DNA of 64,000 nt from Prosopocoilus inquinatus (Eukaryota; Arthropoda; Insecta; Coleoptera; Lucanidae). The first letter of the stretch is position 1. Every line of letters begins with the position of its first letter. Of this stretch, positions 47,386 to 58,492 are shown piece after piece. A model generated the notes under the pieces. The model was not told the DNA's origin. It ran no database searches and saw only the letters and a program-made list of their open reading frames with translations. The position numbers and the translations under genes are program-made. The stretch is from contig CM069871.1 in assembly GCA_036172665.1 (NCBI GenBank), forward strand, positions 6,138,001 to 6,202,000, given 5' to 3'.

Positions 47386-49676
47386 AAGGAGAAAATGAAT
47401 TAAAATTAACAATTAGGTCTTAATTGAGGGATTTTATTTATTTATCACTTGCTTGTCTCTTGAAATTATGGTCATGTTATAGGTTTGAAGTGTGAAATGT
47501 TTTTTTTTTTACTCTTTCATTGTGGGTTGTGCATTGCTTGTTTGAAGTCGTCAACAAATTTTGATTTTTGGTATCTTTCTATTATTTGGATAATTTGTTT
47601 TTGGTTTTTGATGACATGTATATAAGGAATTGAAAAAGCAAGTACATATATAAACATTCAGACAATATTCTTCAATGCAGAACGTCTAAAAATAATCACA
47701 GAAATATGTGACAAAACCAGTTCAGCACTGAAATACTCGAAAGCAACCAGTTTCGAGAAATTCATAATGTGATCAAAAGGAAAAGAAACAAAAACGTGAA
47801 AAAAGCATCACGAATAAATAAAGATTAGAGACCGCTACAAGTTCGCGTCTTGCTCCTTCGACAAAAAGCGTACAGAATGAAATATCACGGTACAGTGCAA
47901 TCGAAATTTATTAGTCGGTTTCTTTCGTTAAATATTTTAAACGCGCCTGCGAGGAAAAAGCGCGCGCAAAAAGGTTAATTTAATAAATCATTTAAATAAA
48001 TTGGCGAATCAAAACAATGGCCCCGCTGGAAAAAGCGAACGATGTGTAATCTGGTTCTGCGTTTTCTTGAAATCTTGAAATAAGTGGCGCAGGTGCGATC
48101 TGTGTGGTCAAACAATAGGAAATTCTTTTTTGATTCTTGACGGCCGGACAATGATGTTACTCAAGTGAATTTTGGCATCCGTCGCGCTCATTTAGAGAAA
48201 AAAAAAGTTACCGTTAGCTGTATAAATACAGAACACAATACTCTTATTTTTAGGACGATCTTTTAAAAATGTACGTTTTTGCAACTAACAACAGCAAATT
48301 GCTTCCGTTTGCAGAAAACTATAAGAAACATTTCTGCATTTTCTATTAAGGCAGCATCGTAAAAAAGAAGCGCACACAAACAGGACGAACTAATTCGTTT
48401 CACAATCAGTAATTAGTTTAGCTTAAGTATTACGCAAGCAAAATAAAAGGTATAGTGTGAGAAATCCACTTTATTATGTCGAATTCAAATTTTATGCTAA
48501 TTAATTTCCATGGTAATCTGAGAACTGCCTCTTGCTCATCTTTTAAAAAGTTAAATTTATTACACAAATCCATTATTTTTCTAACCGTTAGTATCCTGTC
48601 CCAGGTATCACATAACTGAATCATATCAGTGAATAATTACAACCTAATTTACAATTAATTGAATATATACTGTCGTAAAAGGACTAGACCGAAGTAATTT
48701 AGGATGCACGTCATGTACATACATACATATATATACACTTGACGCGCAAAATTGACACACCTTTAAATGTTTCACTATAAATAATAATTATAAACGTGGA
48801 ATGCTGATATTCTACACGTTTTATTCGCAGCTTCTCATCATAACGCAAGTGTCTGGTTAAATCGAGATATTTAGCACGAGTAATAAAAACCGCAGCTGAA
48901 ACAAACAAGGTTTTGCTTGTAATCATGTGAAACACATAGTATCTTTAATGTATATTACGGTGGTTAACACATTTTGTAATACCATCTGGAAAGGAAAACC
49001 GCTGCCTTTTTTTTAATTTTCGCAAGCGAAATTGAATGACCGTCGCAAATAAAACAAAGTAAGCTCGACTTAAAAATCTGCAAATCACACACGTCACATC
49101 ATCCTTATTGTAACAAGCACAGGATAAATTAGGTCTTTATTACTCGTGGAGATCGACCAGCTCATCGTGACTTGCACCCCCCTGTAAACGTATTTACTTA
49201 TTCAATACTCATGAGGATGAGAGTGGAGTGGCTACATTAATATGTAGATTATTATTAAGAACGTGAAAAATGAGGGTCTTTTATTTTTTGCATACATGTG
49301 CCCCCCCGTCTGGGTTACAATTGATTAATTTAGATTAGGAGGTTTACAATTATTACGTTGATGAAACTTAATCTTATATACGTGTTATATTCCGCTTTAA
49401 TGAAATTAAAAAAAAAAAAAAATAAGCAAGAGATTCACTTTAGGCTGTGGTTACATTGGGTACGTATTCTGACAACTAAAAGGGTACGATTTAAAAAATA
49501 ATAATAATTCTATAGTCCAAGCACTTCGTTCGTAACGGACGCTTCCAAATAGTTAATAGTTAAGTCTATACAGGGTTATTAAAATTAGAGGAAACGGTTT
49601 AAAATTATTGTCTGGCGGCAATTAGGTATTACGAAACAAGTCAAAATATTTTTAACTTTAAACTGAAGTCATTTTT
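47386..49676. other. No gene identified
   Basis: The sequence is AT-rich. 'gcgcgcgcaaaaagg' near 47962 is a GC island. A (CATA)n-like tract lies near 48718-48735. A mariner-like 'tacagggtta' lies at 49569. The frames here are short and unrecognised. Confidence 0.35.
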
Positions 49677-49842
49677 GAACAGATAAAATAGCGACATCTT
49701 ACGATCGCTTTTTGACCTAAAATTGCAGTAGGATAGACAAATTGAAGCGGGATTTGCTCCTAATAAGTCCCCCATGCAAGGCGGCCATGCTTGCATAATG
49801 AAAGATTTAGAAAAATTTTGTGCAAATCGTTCTTGATTGCAG
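49677..49842 (+). mobile_element. Hammerhead-family element, end module only
   Basis: This matches 50794-50968 nearly base for base: 'gacatcttacgatcgctttt', 'gcagtaggatagacaaattg', 'gtcccccatgcaaggcggcc', then 'tgcaaatcgttcttgattgc'. It stops exactly at 'gattgcag', where the hammerhead begins in the other copies, and continues into unrelated DNA. An 8-bp gap relative to the 50.8-kb copy removes part of 'ctgtcgaa'. Confidence 0.9.
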
Positions 49843-49974
49843 CGTCGCCAAAAGAAAGGCCGTCAAGAGAAAAGCCGACTGTCATTTTTTTACTTCACAA
49901 ATTTTCAAATTATTGCGTTGAATTACATACTACACAAACCGCCGACAGAAGAAAAAACGACGATCAATATCATG

Positions 49975-50785
49975 GTAAACCGTTTCTTTCAAAAAATTGA
50001 TTGTCACTTGTTTCTTTAAAAAAATGATTGTTTCTTTAAAAAATCGATCGCCAATTGTTTCTATTACCAATCAATTTAATAGTTTCTCTACGTAGAAATT
50101 GGTTACTTTTTTTTCTTTAAAAAATTGAGCGTCAATCCAATAATTTAAAAAAATTGATTGTCAATTGTTTTCTTAAAAAATTGATTGTCAATTGTTTTCT
50201 TAAAAAAATTGATTGTCAATTGTTTTCTTAAAAAACTTGATTGTCAATTGTTTTCTTAAAAAAATTGATTGTCAATTGTTTTATTAAAAAAAAGATTGCA
50301 AATTGCTTTCTTTAAAAACTTGATCATCAAATGTTTCTTTAAAATCAATTTCAATCCAATCCAATAGTTTAGAAAAAATGACTGCCAATTGCTTTCTTAA
50401 AAAAAATTGATCAACAATTGTTTCCTTTACTATTCAGTTCAAGTTTTTCTTAAAAAAACAGAAAATGATTGTCAATTTCTTCTCTAAAAAAAATCGTCAA
50501 TTTTATCTTATCTATAAAATTCGAACGCCAATTGTTTGTCTCGCTAATTCAATTGTTTCTTTTTTTAAAATATTGTCAACTGTTTTTCTTTAATATTATC
50601 AATTGTTTCTTTAAATAAATTGTTCGTCAATTGTTATTAAAAAAAAATCATCGTTTCTTTTATTATCCAATTCAATAGCTTCTCAAAAAAAATCGATCGT
50701 AATTTTTTTCTTAAAAAAAAATCATCTTTAATTGTTTCTTTTCATTGTCACTTTGTTCTGTTCAAAAATTGATCGTCGATTGTTT
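49975..50785. repeat. Tandem array IV, ~31-bp unit
   Basis: The unit 'ttgattgtcaattg' plus 'ttttcttaaaaaa' is repeated; the centre (50150-50290) is nearly perfect and both sides decay. The array is bracketed by two direct copies of the hammerhead-family end module (49677-49842 and 50794 onward). Confidence 0.93.
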
Positions 50786-50793
50786 ATTTTATT

Positions 50794-51131
50794 GAACAGA
50801 TAAAATAGCGACATCTTACGATCGCTTTTTGACCTGACATTGCAGTAGGATAGACAAATTGAAGCGGGATTTGCTCCTAATAAGTCCCCCATGCAAGGCG
50901 GCCATGCTTGCTGTCGAAGCATAATGAAAGATTTAGAAAAACTTTGTGCAAATCGTTCTTGATTGCAGTGAAAACCTCGAGCAGCATCTGTACAGCTGTT
51001 TCAGCCCTGCTTGGGGCTTCTTCAGCAGAGACGTAGCTCGACATTCCCACTGCAGTGGGAATGTCGAGGGCTGAAACAGCTGTACAGATGCTGCTCGAGG
51101 TTTTCACTGCAATCAAGAACGATTTGCACAA
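50794..51131. mobile_element. Hammerhead-family element, fullest copy, ending as a palindrome
   Basis: The end module (50794-50962) leads into the hammerhead (50963-51054). The DNA then turns back: 51053-51131 is the inverted copy of 50943-51052. The centre 'cattcccactgcagtgggaa' has no loop. The right arm lacks about 30 bp (corresponding to 51007-51036), which removes the CUGAAGA box and most of stem II. Outside the deletion the arms are essentially identical. Confidence 0.9.
50963..51054 (-). ncRNA. Predicted type I hammerhead ribozyme
   Basis: A predicted self-cleaving RNA on the minus strand with every core element. CUGAAGA is at 51025-51019; stem II AGCCC/GGGCU with loop CAAGCA at 51018-51003; GAAAC at 51002-50998; loop AGCU at 50997-50994; GUA at 50993-50991. 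Predicted scission lies between 50991 and 50990. Stem I starts with CAGA (50990-50987) paired to UCUG (51029-51026), then an internal loop, then a six-pair GCUCGA/UCGAGC helix and a seven-pair CACUGCA/UGCAGUG helix. An internal loop in stem I is expected for contact with loop II in fast-cleaving type I hammerheads. A two-pair stem III is like that of Penelope-type minimal hammerheads. Confidence 0.78.
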
Positions 51132-52048
51132 AATATTTCGAAGTCATTTTTGTTTAAAAAGTAGAAATGTAAGCATTTTCAAAATTCTCGGACAGTTTTC
51201 TCAGAAAATGTAGAGCGGTAGTCTTATTTTAAATAAAAAAAGGGCGGAGGGGTCGACTCATCTAAGGCACTTTCATTGTTTTTAAACTCAGCGTGTATCT
51301 ACGTAGAATATAATTGGAGGGAAAGTCTAAAGCGAATCTATTCTAAACTAGCTCGCAGACATTTATTTTTTTTTTATATATTTCATCCTAATTCATTTCG
51401 TCATATAGAGTAAGCAAGAAGTTAGGAAGAATGAGTCACTCAAAATTGTGTATATACTCGTGGCGTTCTCTTTTTGCTGTCCATTAGTGTACATACACGA
51501 TCGTGTTTGTCCGTTTTGACGTATCTACAGTACCTGGCAAAGTCTGCTGCCCATATTTGTTGGTCGGACACATCGACAAAGCTACACGGCTTATTGTATT
51601 TATGCTAACGTTTTGCCTTGTTTGCGTCAGTAAATCTCTTATTAATTACCAGGAGGTATTTGACTATCGGACAGCGATCACACTATCGCACATCCGTGAA
51701 CCATACCTGCGTTATTAAATTTATGACCGATGAAAATCGATGCAGGCGAAGGCAATTGTAACATAATTTATTCACTTCCCCACGTTCGTCCTGTTATCAT
51801 CGGGAATTAATGAGTTTATTATTTATACGGGGTGTTTAAAATATTCGAATTTCCTAGCGACACACAAAAAAAAAATAAAAAAGAAAATTTTATTTTATTT
51901 AATAACCCGGCCTTCTTTTTAAACTCGCGGACGCCAGCTTATAAAAACAACGCCTCACCATATCTTAATAAGTTCGAAGTTAAGATGTTACGTATCAAAT
52001 GAAATATGAACTGAGTTTGCTGAGTTTGCCGCGCACCGCAGGATACAA
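51132..52048. other. No gene identified
   Basis: A shared 13-bp word 'gaagtcatttttg' lies just outside this element (51139) and just before the copy at 49677 (49664). The frame at 51503-51718 is unrecognised. A mariner-like 'tacggggtg' lies at 51826. Confidence 0.4.
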
Positions 52049-52138
52049 CGGCTCTATTCTGACTTTCGAGCGAAAACTTCTCTGGCTACGCATTTTTGGC
52101 TATAATTCTCGACCCAGTTACCAAACAAGAAAATCGCC
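52049..52138 (+). repeat. Dispersed repeat C, copy 2
   Basis: Partner of 47137-47225. The match ends near 'caagaaaatcgcctt'. Confidence 0.8.
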
Positions 52139-53659
52139 TTCCATTTTGGTTGGTTTAAAAGAGTATATTGCGTTATGAGTCAGAGCAAGAAGTGTTTTAG
52201 GGTGAGTATATAAAATAAATAATCCCGACGATTGGAATGAAATTGTATTTGCTTATTTAAAGTAAGATTGCGCATCAATATAAAAAAAAAACTCGAGTGT
52301 ATTTTTATAGTCCACATGAATATGTAATCCGATGCAATAACATTCTGATTGGCAAATATTCCAATTTGCATTTTGTTATTACCCGCATTAAAAAAAAAAA
52401 AACGGATTAAAAATTGTGCGCGACAGCTGTTGAATACTTTCATACGTCGGCATTACTCGATATTACCGAGCGCGTTATACTGTAATACGCAGGTCGTGAT
52501 TACAATTTCAATTTCCGATATTCTGTTGGCGATTTCGATGATGAAAAGTGTGTCATGGGTACGCGACATTTGCATTTATATAACTCAAAATATTGTTTGT
52601 TTTCTGTCCGTACTGAAATCTGCTCGCGCCGAGAACGAAGTTGATTCGCCACAATCCGAATGCGATGTTCACATTCACAGGCGGGCATAATTTCCGGAAA
52701 ATGTTTCAGTCACGTCTGTCTGTTTGTTGTTCTGACCTCCACTCGTGGCTGAAAGTCTTCCAGGATCTTCTTCATCGTCGAAATTAGCAAAAGCACGATC
52801 TGCAAAACGCAACCAGACACGAAAAACTCCGCAAATTAATACCATAATAACATTTCGTGTCACTGCGAAAGTCGTTCCTCCGCCATAAACAGCCAGTTTT
52901 GATTTTATTGGCGTTTTGATTAAACCGAACGAACGCCGACCACATACATAAGTTAATTATAATCCCGCTGTTGCACTTCAATAACGTTTTTACTTATGTA
53001 ATAGTTAACATGGCTTATTTTTAGATGTGCGTGATTGCTACGCCGCTGATTACTGATTACAGATTAAAATTTATGCCTTCCTTCCTTCTTTAATTTCCAT
53101 TGGTGAAACGAGCTGCCCTAGACTATGCCTGTCACTTATTGTCGTGTCATGTTTCCAATCTAAGTTGTATATACACTTCTCTAAAACTTGCACCGCGCAT
53201 TTACACGTAACGCGAATAGTTACATTTTAACAATTTTACATTGTTTACATTTACAATACAGAGAAAATGTTTATAAGACCAAATAATTAAGCTTTAAGTT
53301 ATAAATATTTAAGAATTTAACAAACTATTAGTATAGGTGTAGCACTTTCCAATATCATTAAGCGAACCGGTAATGAACTTTGGTGACGTTTCCTCTCTTG
53401 TCTCCGCGCTTTTGAGTTTCCGACATTTAGATGTCGCCTGTTGTTCCATTTTGTAGTAGCTAATGTGTCGTATTGCGGTTCTTGGTGGGAGAAACACAGG
53501 TGGGCACGCGCTCGGCACGAACGAGGTCAGAAAGAGAAAATTTTCGCTAACGACTTGGGTGTGGCTTTTTGCTACGAATTTTCTGTAGATTATGTCGTTA
53601 TTTTTCCTCACGATGTAAGCGGAGATCGCTCTTTGCAGATTTGACAGCGATTTTGATAT
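52139..53659. other. No supported gene
   Basis: Overlapping frames on both strands at 52349-52980 share one mixed-composition patch and none has a recognised domain. From 53000 to 53350 the DNA is AT-rich with nothing recognised. Confidence 0.3.
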
Positions 53660-54258
53660 CTCTTATGTACCTACGTGCAACGTAGGGTAAGTTATTTTTC
53701 TTTGCGATCTCGTAGTCATTCTTTTATTAATTGTTCCCTTCTCGCTTCTCGTTATTATAGTGCTAGTGCTAGGCAGGGGCTTCACACTTTCCTTTGCCCC
53801 CGTTGTGACTGGGAGAAGGCTAGCCAGTACCGATTCCTTTATAACATCGACCGATCGACCGCGATGGAGGGATTTTAAGATCGTTTTGTTTTGTTTTTCT
53901 TTCCTTTTCTCGTCACTATTCTTTATTCTTGTGGGGTGACGTCTTCGGTTTACGTCGTCGCTGTGTGGAAAATTTTTCTTCCCTCCCCCCGGAGCCTTCG
54001 TTGGTGCAAATCCGGTTGTCGGTCCTTGTATTCGCTGTTGTTTGGGATGAATTTAAATTTTGCTATCACTGTTCAGGTGCTCGTTCAGAGCGTTAAACAT
54101 CGTTGGAATTTTTGAACATGCTTTTAATTTTCTTTTTGTATTTTGGAAAAGAGTGTAAAATGAATTTTAAATTTCTCACTTTCTTTTTGTTTTGGCGCTT
54201 TAATTTAGTTTTGAGCGTTGATTTCTATGTTTCGGTGTAAGCTGACGCGTGAGTACTC
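53660..54258 (+). repeat. Dispersed repeat B, plus-oriented copy
   Basis: The right end at 54235-54258 (GTGTAAGCTGACGCG, then TGAGTACTC) matches the copy ending at 33204 in 23 of 24 positions. The left side, 'caacgtaggg' followed by 'ttgcgatctc' at about 53679-53710, resembles 'aaacgtaggg...ttgcgatttc' at 63536-63560. The interior is T-rich with GC words and has no credible gene. Confidence 0.45.
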
Positions 54259-56784
54259 CCGTAAAGGCGCTTTCTCTGTTCACGAGTTGGGCCTTGTATG
54301 TGAGTTTATTTAAGGCGTGGTCGTTGCTCGCGCCGGATCCGGGCGAATGTTTACATAATCTTGATTTCTCTTCACTTGATCGTCACGGCATATTGAAGTC
54401 TAATTGATGGGTTTCTGTGGCTGCTATAGTTACATATCAATGCGCTCCTCTTCATTTATTATTGAAATGAGTTGGTGATTACAGAATGAACATGATTATC
54501 ATTCTTTAATGTGTTGTTGAAAGACTCGTTTAACATAATTTGGAGGACACCGTAATTCTTGTGCCTACGAGCGTGTTTAATACAGAAGTAAGTTTTTTTT
54601 TTATTAATAAAGTCAATTATATCTGAGCAATGAAGATGAATAAAAAACAGAAACATTCAAGGGAATTACAGAAGTAACAAAAACTTTTCACCACATCTCG
54701 TTCTCAAATAAGCGCAGTTGTTTGTGGCAATTTATTATTACACGTGGAGCTCATACAGTGCGTTGCAAAAAACAAAAACAAACGAAAAGGTGCAAGAACA
54801 TTATTTTATCGAATCATGGATGCAATAATTGACGACTCGCCCGCCCCTCGTTAGCATTGAAAATAGTGCTGCTGCGAACAAGTGCTGAATGACTCGGGCA
54901 AAAGAAGTAATACATAGTAAGAAGTGTGGAATAGGTTGTTCAAGGCCGCCAAACAATTTCCGCTAGAATGAACAATTGTAATAAGTGTAGCAGCAGCAAT
55001 AATTTGCCGACTGCCGCAGACTTACAAGAGGAGGGGGGAAAAAACTCAAACCTACCCGACCATTAAATAACTTAATAATACACAATAGGATGATCTACTT
55101 TGCATTAATTTACATGCGCTAATCGCCGCAATATTTACACGCTAATGAAGCAGCAACTACATTATTGCATTACATCAATTTGTTAGATGTAATTCAATTT
55201 TCAGCTCGTCGAGATTGCGCCTCGAGATCAAACAGCTTCCTTTTATTTATTTATTTATTTTTTTCTTCGAGAAATTTTATTTGCGATGTTCTTAATGGAA
55301 ATCGAAAAGCGTTTAAGAAGATGTAGTAGTAGCAACACCCGATTTAAATAACTCGGGCGCAGTAAACACGCCAAATGAAATATCTTTGTCGGCTGGTAAT
55401 TGTAATTGTAAGTTTCGAAACTCATTAGTGATGGATGTTTAGGAAGTCGCAGGAATTAATTAAACGGAATTAAATAAAGAAGTCACGCCGTAAATTACAA
55501 TTAAGCAGTAGCAGTAGTTTCTACTGCACACGCTAATAACAATATTTAATAATTTAGTCATCGTATTGTGTTTATGTAAATTTTTTATTGTTAGTATAAA
55601 AATTTAAAGTATCGGTTGTAAGTATTACAAAGAGCATAGGTCATAAAGTATGATATGCTATTAATAGAGGTCAAAAGCTTAACAACTCAAAAAGCTAAAA
55701 ATAGAAATAAGTAGTTATTATGTAAGTAGTAATTTGTGGAGGAATTTTATCCCACAAGATCATCTCTCAAGTCCTTAATGAATCAATTGCGATTGTCCAC
55801 TGAACTAGCGTCATGTACCCTCCTCATTAATTTCAAAAAGTATACAAGCATCAAGCTGCGTGCACAATGGCACAATGCAAATTTGTATACATACACACAC
55901 AAACGAGCATAAAAATTATAAACACGCATATAATTCTGCGGCGTGTTCTTCTTTAAGATGTCAATTATCAACGACTAGGAAGAATCGGCGATACATATGG
56001 GCACGAGAATGGTATCTTTGTTGATTTACGGAAGAAACGCGGTCAATGTCCGGTATGTGGTGCCCCGTGGGATGCCTTCACACGCGCTTTGCAAACCTTT
56101 ATCTATCTCCTCCTAGAGATTAAGTCCAGTGCCGCGTTCAGTGCTGGAAATAAGTGTCCTCACCCACGCAATGTCCATAGATAGGTCAATCAGTTATCAC
56201 CACCACCGCTTTACTTAATTAACATTTATGCATAAAACATTAAGGGGATTGGTCATGCACAGTTTCAGCGAGAAACTCGAGGAATACTAATATACCAACG
56301 ACATAATGACACAAAACGCCCATTACCGGGTGCTTGTGAAATAAAAGCAGAAATTTAAACCTATAGTACATCACCAAAAATTAGAACTTACATGTCCTTA
56401 ACAAAAGTTTTACACATTTCGAGAAAATCGCAGTTGAAAATCGGGCAAGAAATAATCGCACGCCTATGTCTTTGAGGTAGGTCAAGAAGCAAGTGCCCAA
56501 GTTTTTTTTTTTATTATTTCGTGAGCACCGAATAAGGGACGAATAAAGGAATTTTCTTTTTGTTATGCGGTATTTCTTCGTATTTGTGCTGTCGGCGTAC
56601 TTTTTTTTGCACTCTGGATGTTCTGGTGCGAGAAGTGTTACAAATCTAAGTCAACAACAAACAACAGGAAAAAATAAAATAAAAATGACTAGCACATTTC
56701 AAAAAAAAAAAAAACAGAATTTTTGGAAGCCTTTCCAACTAACAATCAATCAAACAGAGCCTGACAAAATCGCAAAAGATGAAT
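54259..56784. other. No gene identified
   Basis: The sequence is AT-rich with tracts of moderately complex DNA at 54700-55550. A 'tacatacacacacaaac' simple tract lies near 55889. Short frames are unrecognised. Confidence 0.35.
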
Positions 56785-57010
56785 TGACAGTCATTTCAAA
56801 TCTGCAGGCAGTAACAAATTCCAAAACCAGTTACTCAAACTGCTTTTCGTTAGGCATAAAATATCAGGGTTACAAGTTCTAGTTAAGACGAAGGAATTTT
56901 GCCTGGCCAAATTCAAAGGCAATGGAAGGAGATAGAAACGAGTGGCGGAAGATACACAGATAATTTTCCTCCACTCAAAGGCAAAGTTCCTTCGTTTTAA
57001 CTCTTCCAAC
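56785..57010. repeat. Dispersed repeat D, copy 1, with an internal inverted repeat
   Basis: The left part ('gtcatttcaaatc', 'ccaaaaccagttactcaaac') matches 59060-59145 directly. Then 56881-56904 ('agttaagacgaaggaatttt' plus 4 bp) recurs inverted at 56979-57002 with two mismatches. The second dispersed copy carries this second half in the opposite orientation. Confidence 0.8.
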
Positions 57011-57387
57011 ACACAACTAGAGAAAATATTCGAGATTTTCGAAATTCTCAGTTTTTTTAGAAAAGATATTTCAGAAACGAATATTGCAGATAGAAGACTC
57101 TTTGGAGATTGCAGACAGTTTAAGATTAAAGAACATCAGCTACCAAACGGATTTGAGAAGTATAAATAAAAACCGCTGAGAAATCATTTTGCTAATTGCA
57201 TTATTCCTTCACCTCCACCAACTCAAGGTCATCCAAGAGTACGCGCTCATTCAAGAAATGTAATGACGACAATTTGACATTGTTCTAGGACCACCAAGAC
57301 ACAAAACAGGATTCATATTAGAGTAAGCTAGAATCAAATCGACGATTATTAAGATGATCATCAATGCCGTTAAACATTATTATTAAA

Positions 57388-57629
57388 TAGTTTAAACAGC
57401 GACATCACACGATCACTTTTTGACCTAACATTGCATTAGGATTGACAAAGTGAAGCCAGTTTGCTACATAATAAGTCATCCCATGCAAGGCGGCCATGCT
57501 TGCTGTCAAAGCATAATGAAAGTTATAAAAAAAATTGTTGATTCTGTTGATGAAGTCTCAAATAAGGCTGAAATAACTATGTAGAGGCTGCTCGAGGGAT
57601 TCACTGTAGTCAAAAACGATTTGCAACAA
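57388..57629 (+). mobile_element. Hammerhead-family element, diverged copy with inverted hammerhead
   Basis: The end module ('gcgacatcacacgatcac', 'gcattaggattgacaaagtg', 'catgcaaggcggccatgctt') is in the same orientation as the 50-kb copies, but the hammerhead part runs the other way (plus strand). The 5' strand of stem I is missing. This arrangement is what remains if a palindromic copy loses one hammerhead. Confidence 0.8.
57541..57612 (+). ncRNA. Diverged hammerhead motif
   Basis: On the plus strand it reads UUGAUGA (57547-57553), stem II AGUCU/AGGCU with loop CAAAUA, GAAAU, then 'aactatgtagaggctgctcg'. The stem II changes (C to U, G to A) keep pairs as G-U or A-U. The first core base is U rather than C and the cleavage region is altered, so it is probably inactive. 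The CAAAUA loop is also the loop II known from the schistosome hammerhead. Confidence 0.55.
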
Positions 57630-58316
57630 TTTTTTTTATTATTATTATAAAATATAAATTAAAATGGGATAGGATTTTGCTGTTGCGCGTGCAAAAGGAG
57701 CAGAATTAAGAGAATTTCAGTAAGCGGGAAAACATGTTTCTGTGAAAAACGCACAAAGCAACCTAGAGGAACGTTTTGTAATCTCAAAATGTCTTAGATT
57801 CTAAATAAGTCATGTTTAATGGCTAAGTCTATTTATAATTAGAGAATATGCTGGATTTTTTGCTAAATTAATGCACTCTATCGTCTTTTTAACATACAGG
57901 GTGATTCATAATACATGTCTGACCCATTAGGGGCGCATTTACTAAGGTCATGCAAATTCCAAATTGTAAAAAAAAGATTATCGGAGACGTTTCGAAAATC
58001 AACGTCTTTTGTACCCCAAGTGGAAACCGTTTGAGTAGCACCGATGACTATTGGAATGCGATGCATAATGTGTCTTTAAAAGCGAGTTGACTAACTGTGT
58101 CACTGTGTCAACAAAAAACAAATCTAACTTACAGTTTTTATAAAAGATTTTCGATGTGACCTTTTTAAGCGCTTATTCACATGATTGATGAATAGGCCGC
58201 CAAACAACATCGCGTCTTAGGGCTAGCTTATTCGATCAAATTTAACTTAACATTTAATTTATTAAAACTGCAATAATTACTCCTGGATACACGTTTTAAC
58301 TCGCGTACTTGGTAAC
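57630..58316. other. No gene; one mariner-like end
   Basis: 'tacagggtgattcataatac' lies at 57895, a typical mariner-like terminus; no matching right end was found. The rest is unremarkable. Confidence 0.4.
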
Positions 58317-58492
58317 GCAAGATTTTTCTTCTTTGCGCGAGCAACTCTGCGTGCCGAGTACAGTTCTATGTGAATGTCAGCCTAATGAATCACGTACGCT
58401 GAGCAGTGATCAGCGTACGTGATTCATTAGGCTGACTTGGGGGTCGTCTACTTGGCACGCAGAGTTGCTCGTGCAAAGAAGAAAAATCTTGC
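58317..58492. repeat. Snap-back palindrome, ~85-bp arms, 7-bp loop
   Basis: Left arm 58317-58402 and right arm 58410-58492 are inverted copies; 'cctaatgaatcacgtacgct' and 'gcaactctgcgtgcc' are perfectly matched. A middle block of about 12-15 bp (left 'tctatgtgaatg', right 'gggggtcgtc') does not match. The loop is 'gcagtga'. Confidence 0.93.

Noticed and set aside
49975..50785. Short regular repeats resembling a CRISPR array
   Set aside because: The genome is eukaryotic, and units abut without unique spacers of constant length; it is an ordinary minisatellite.
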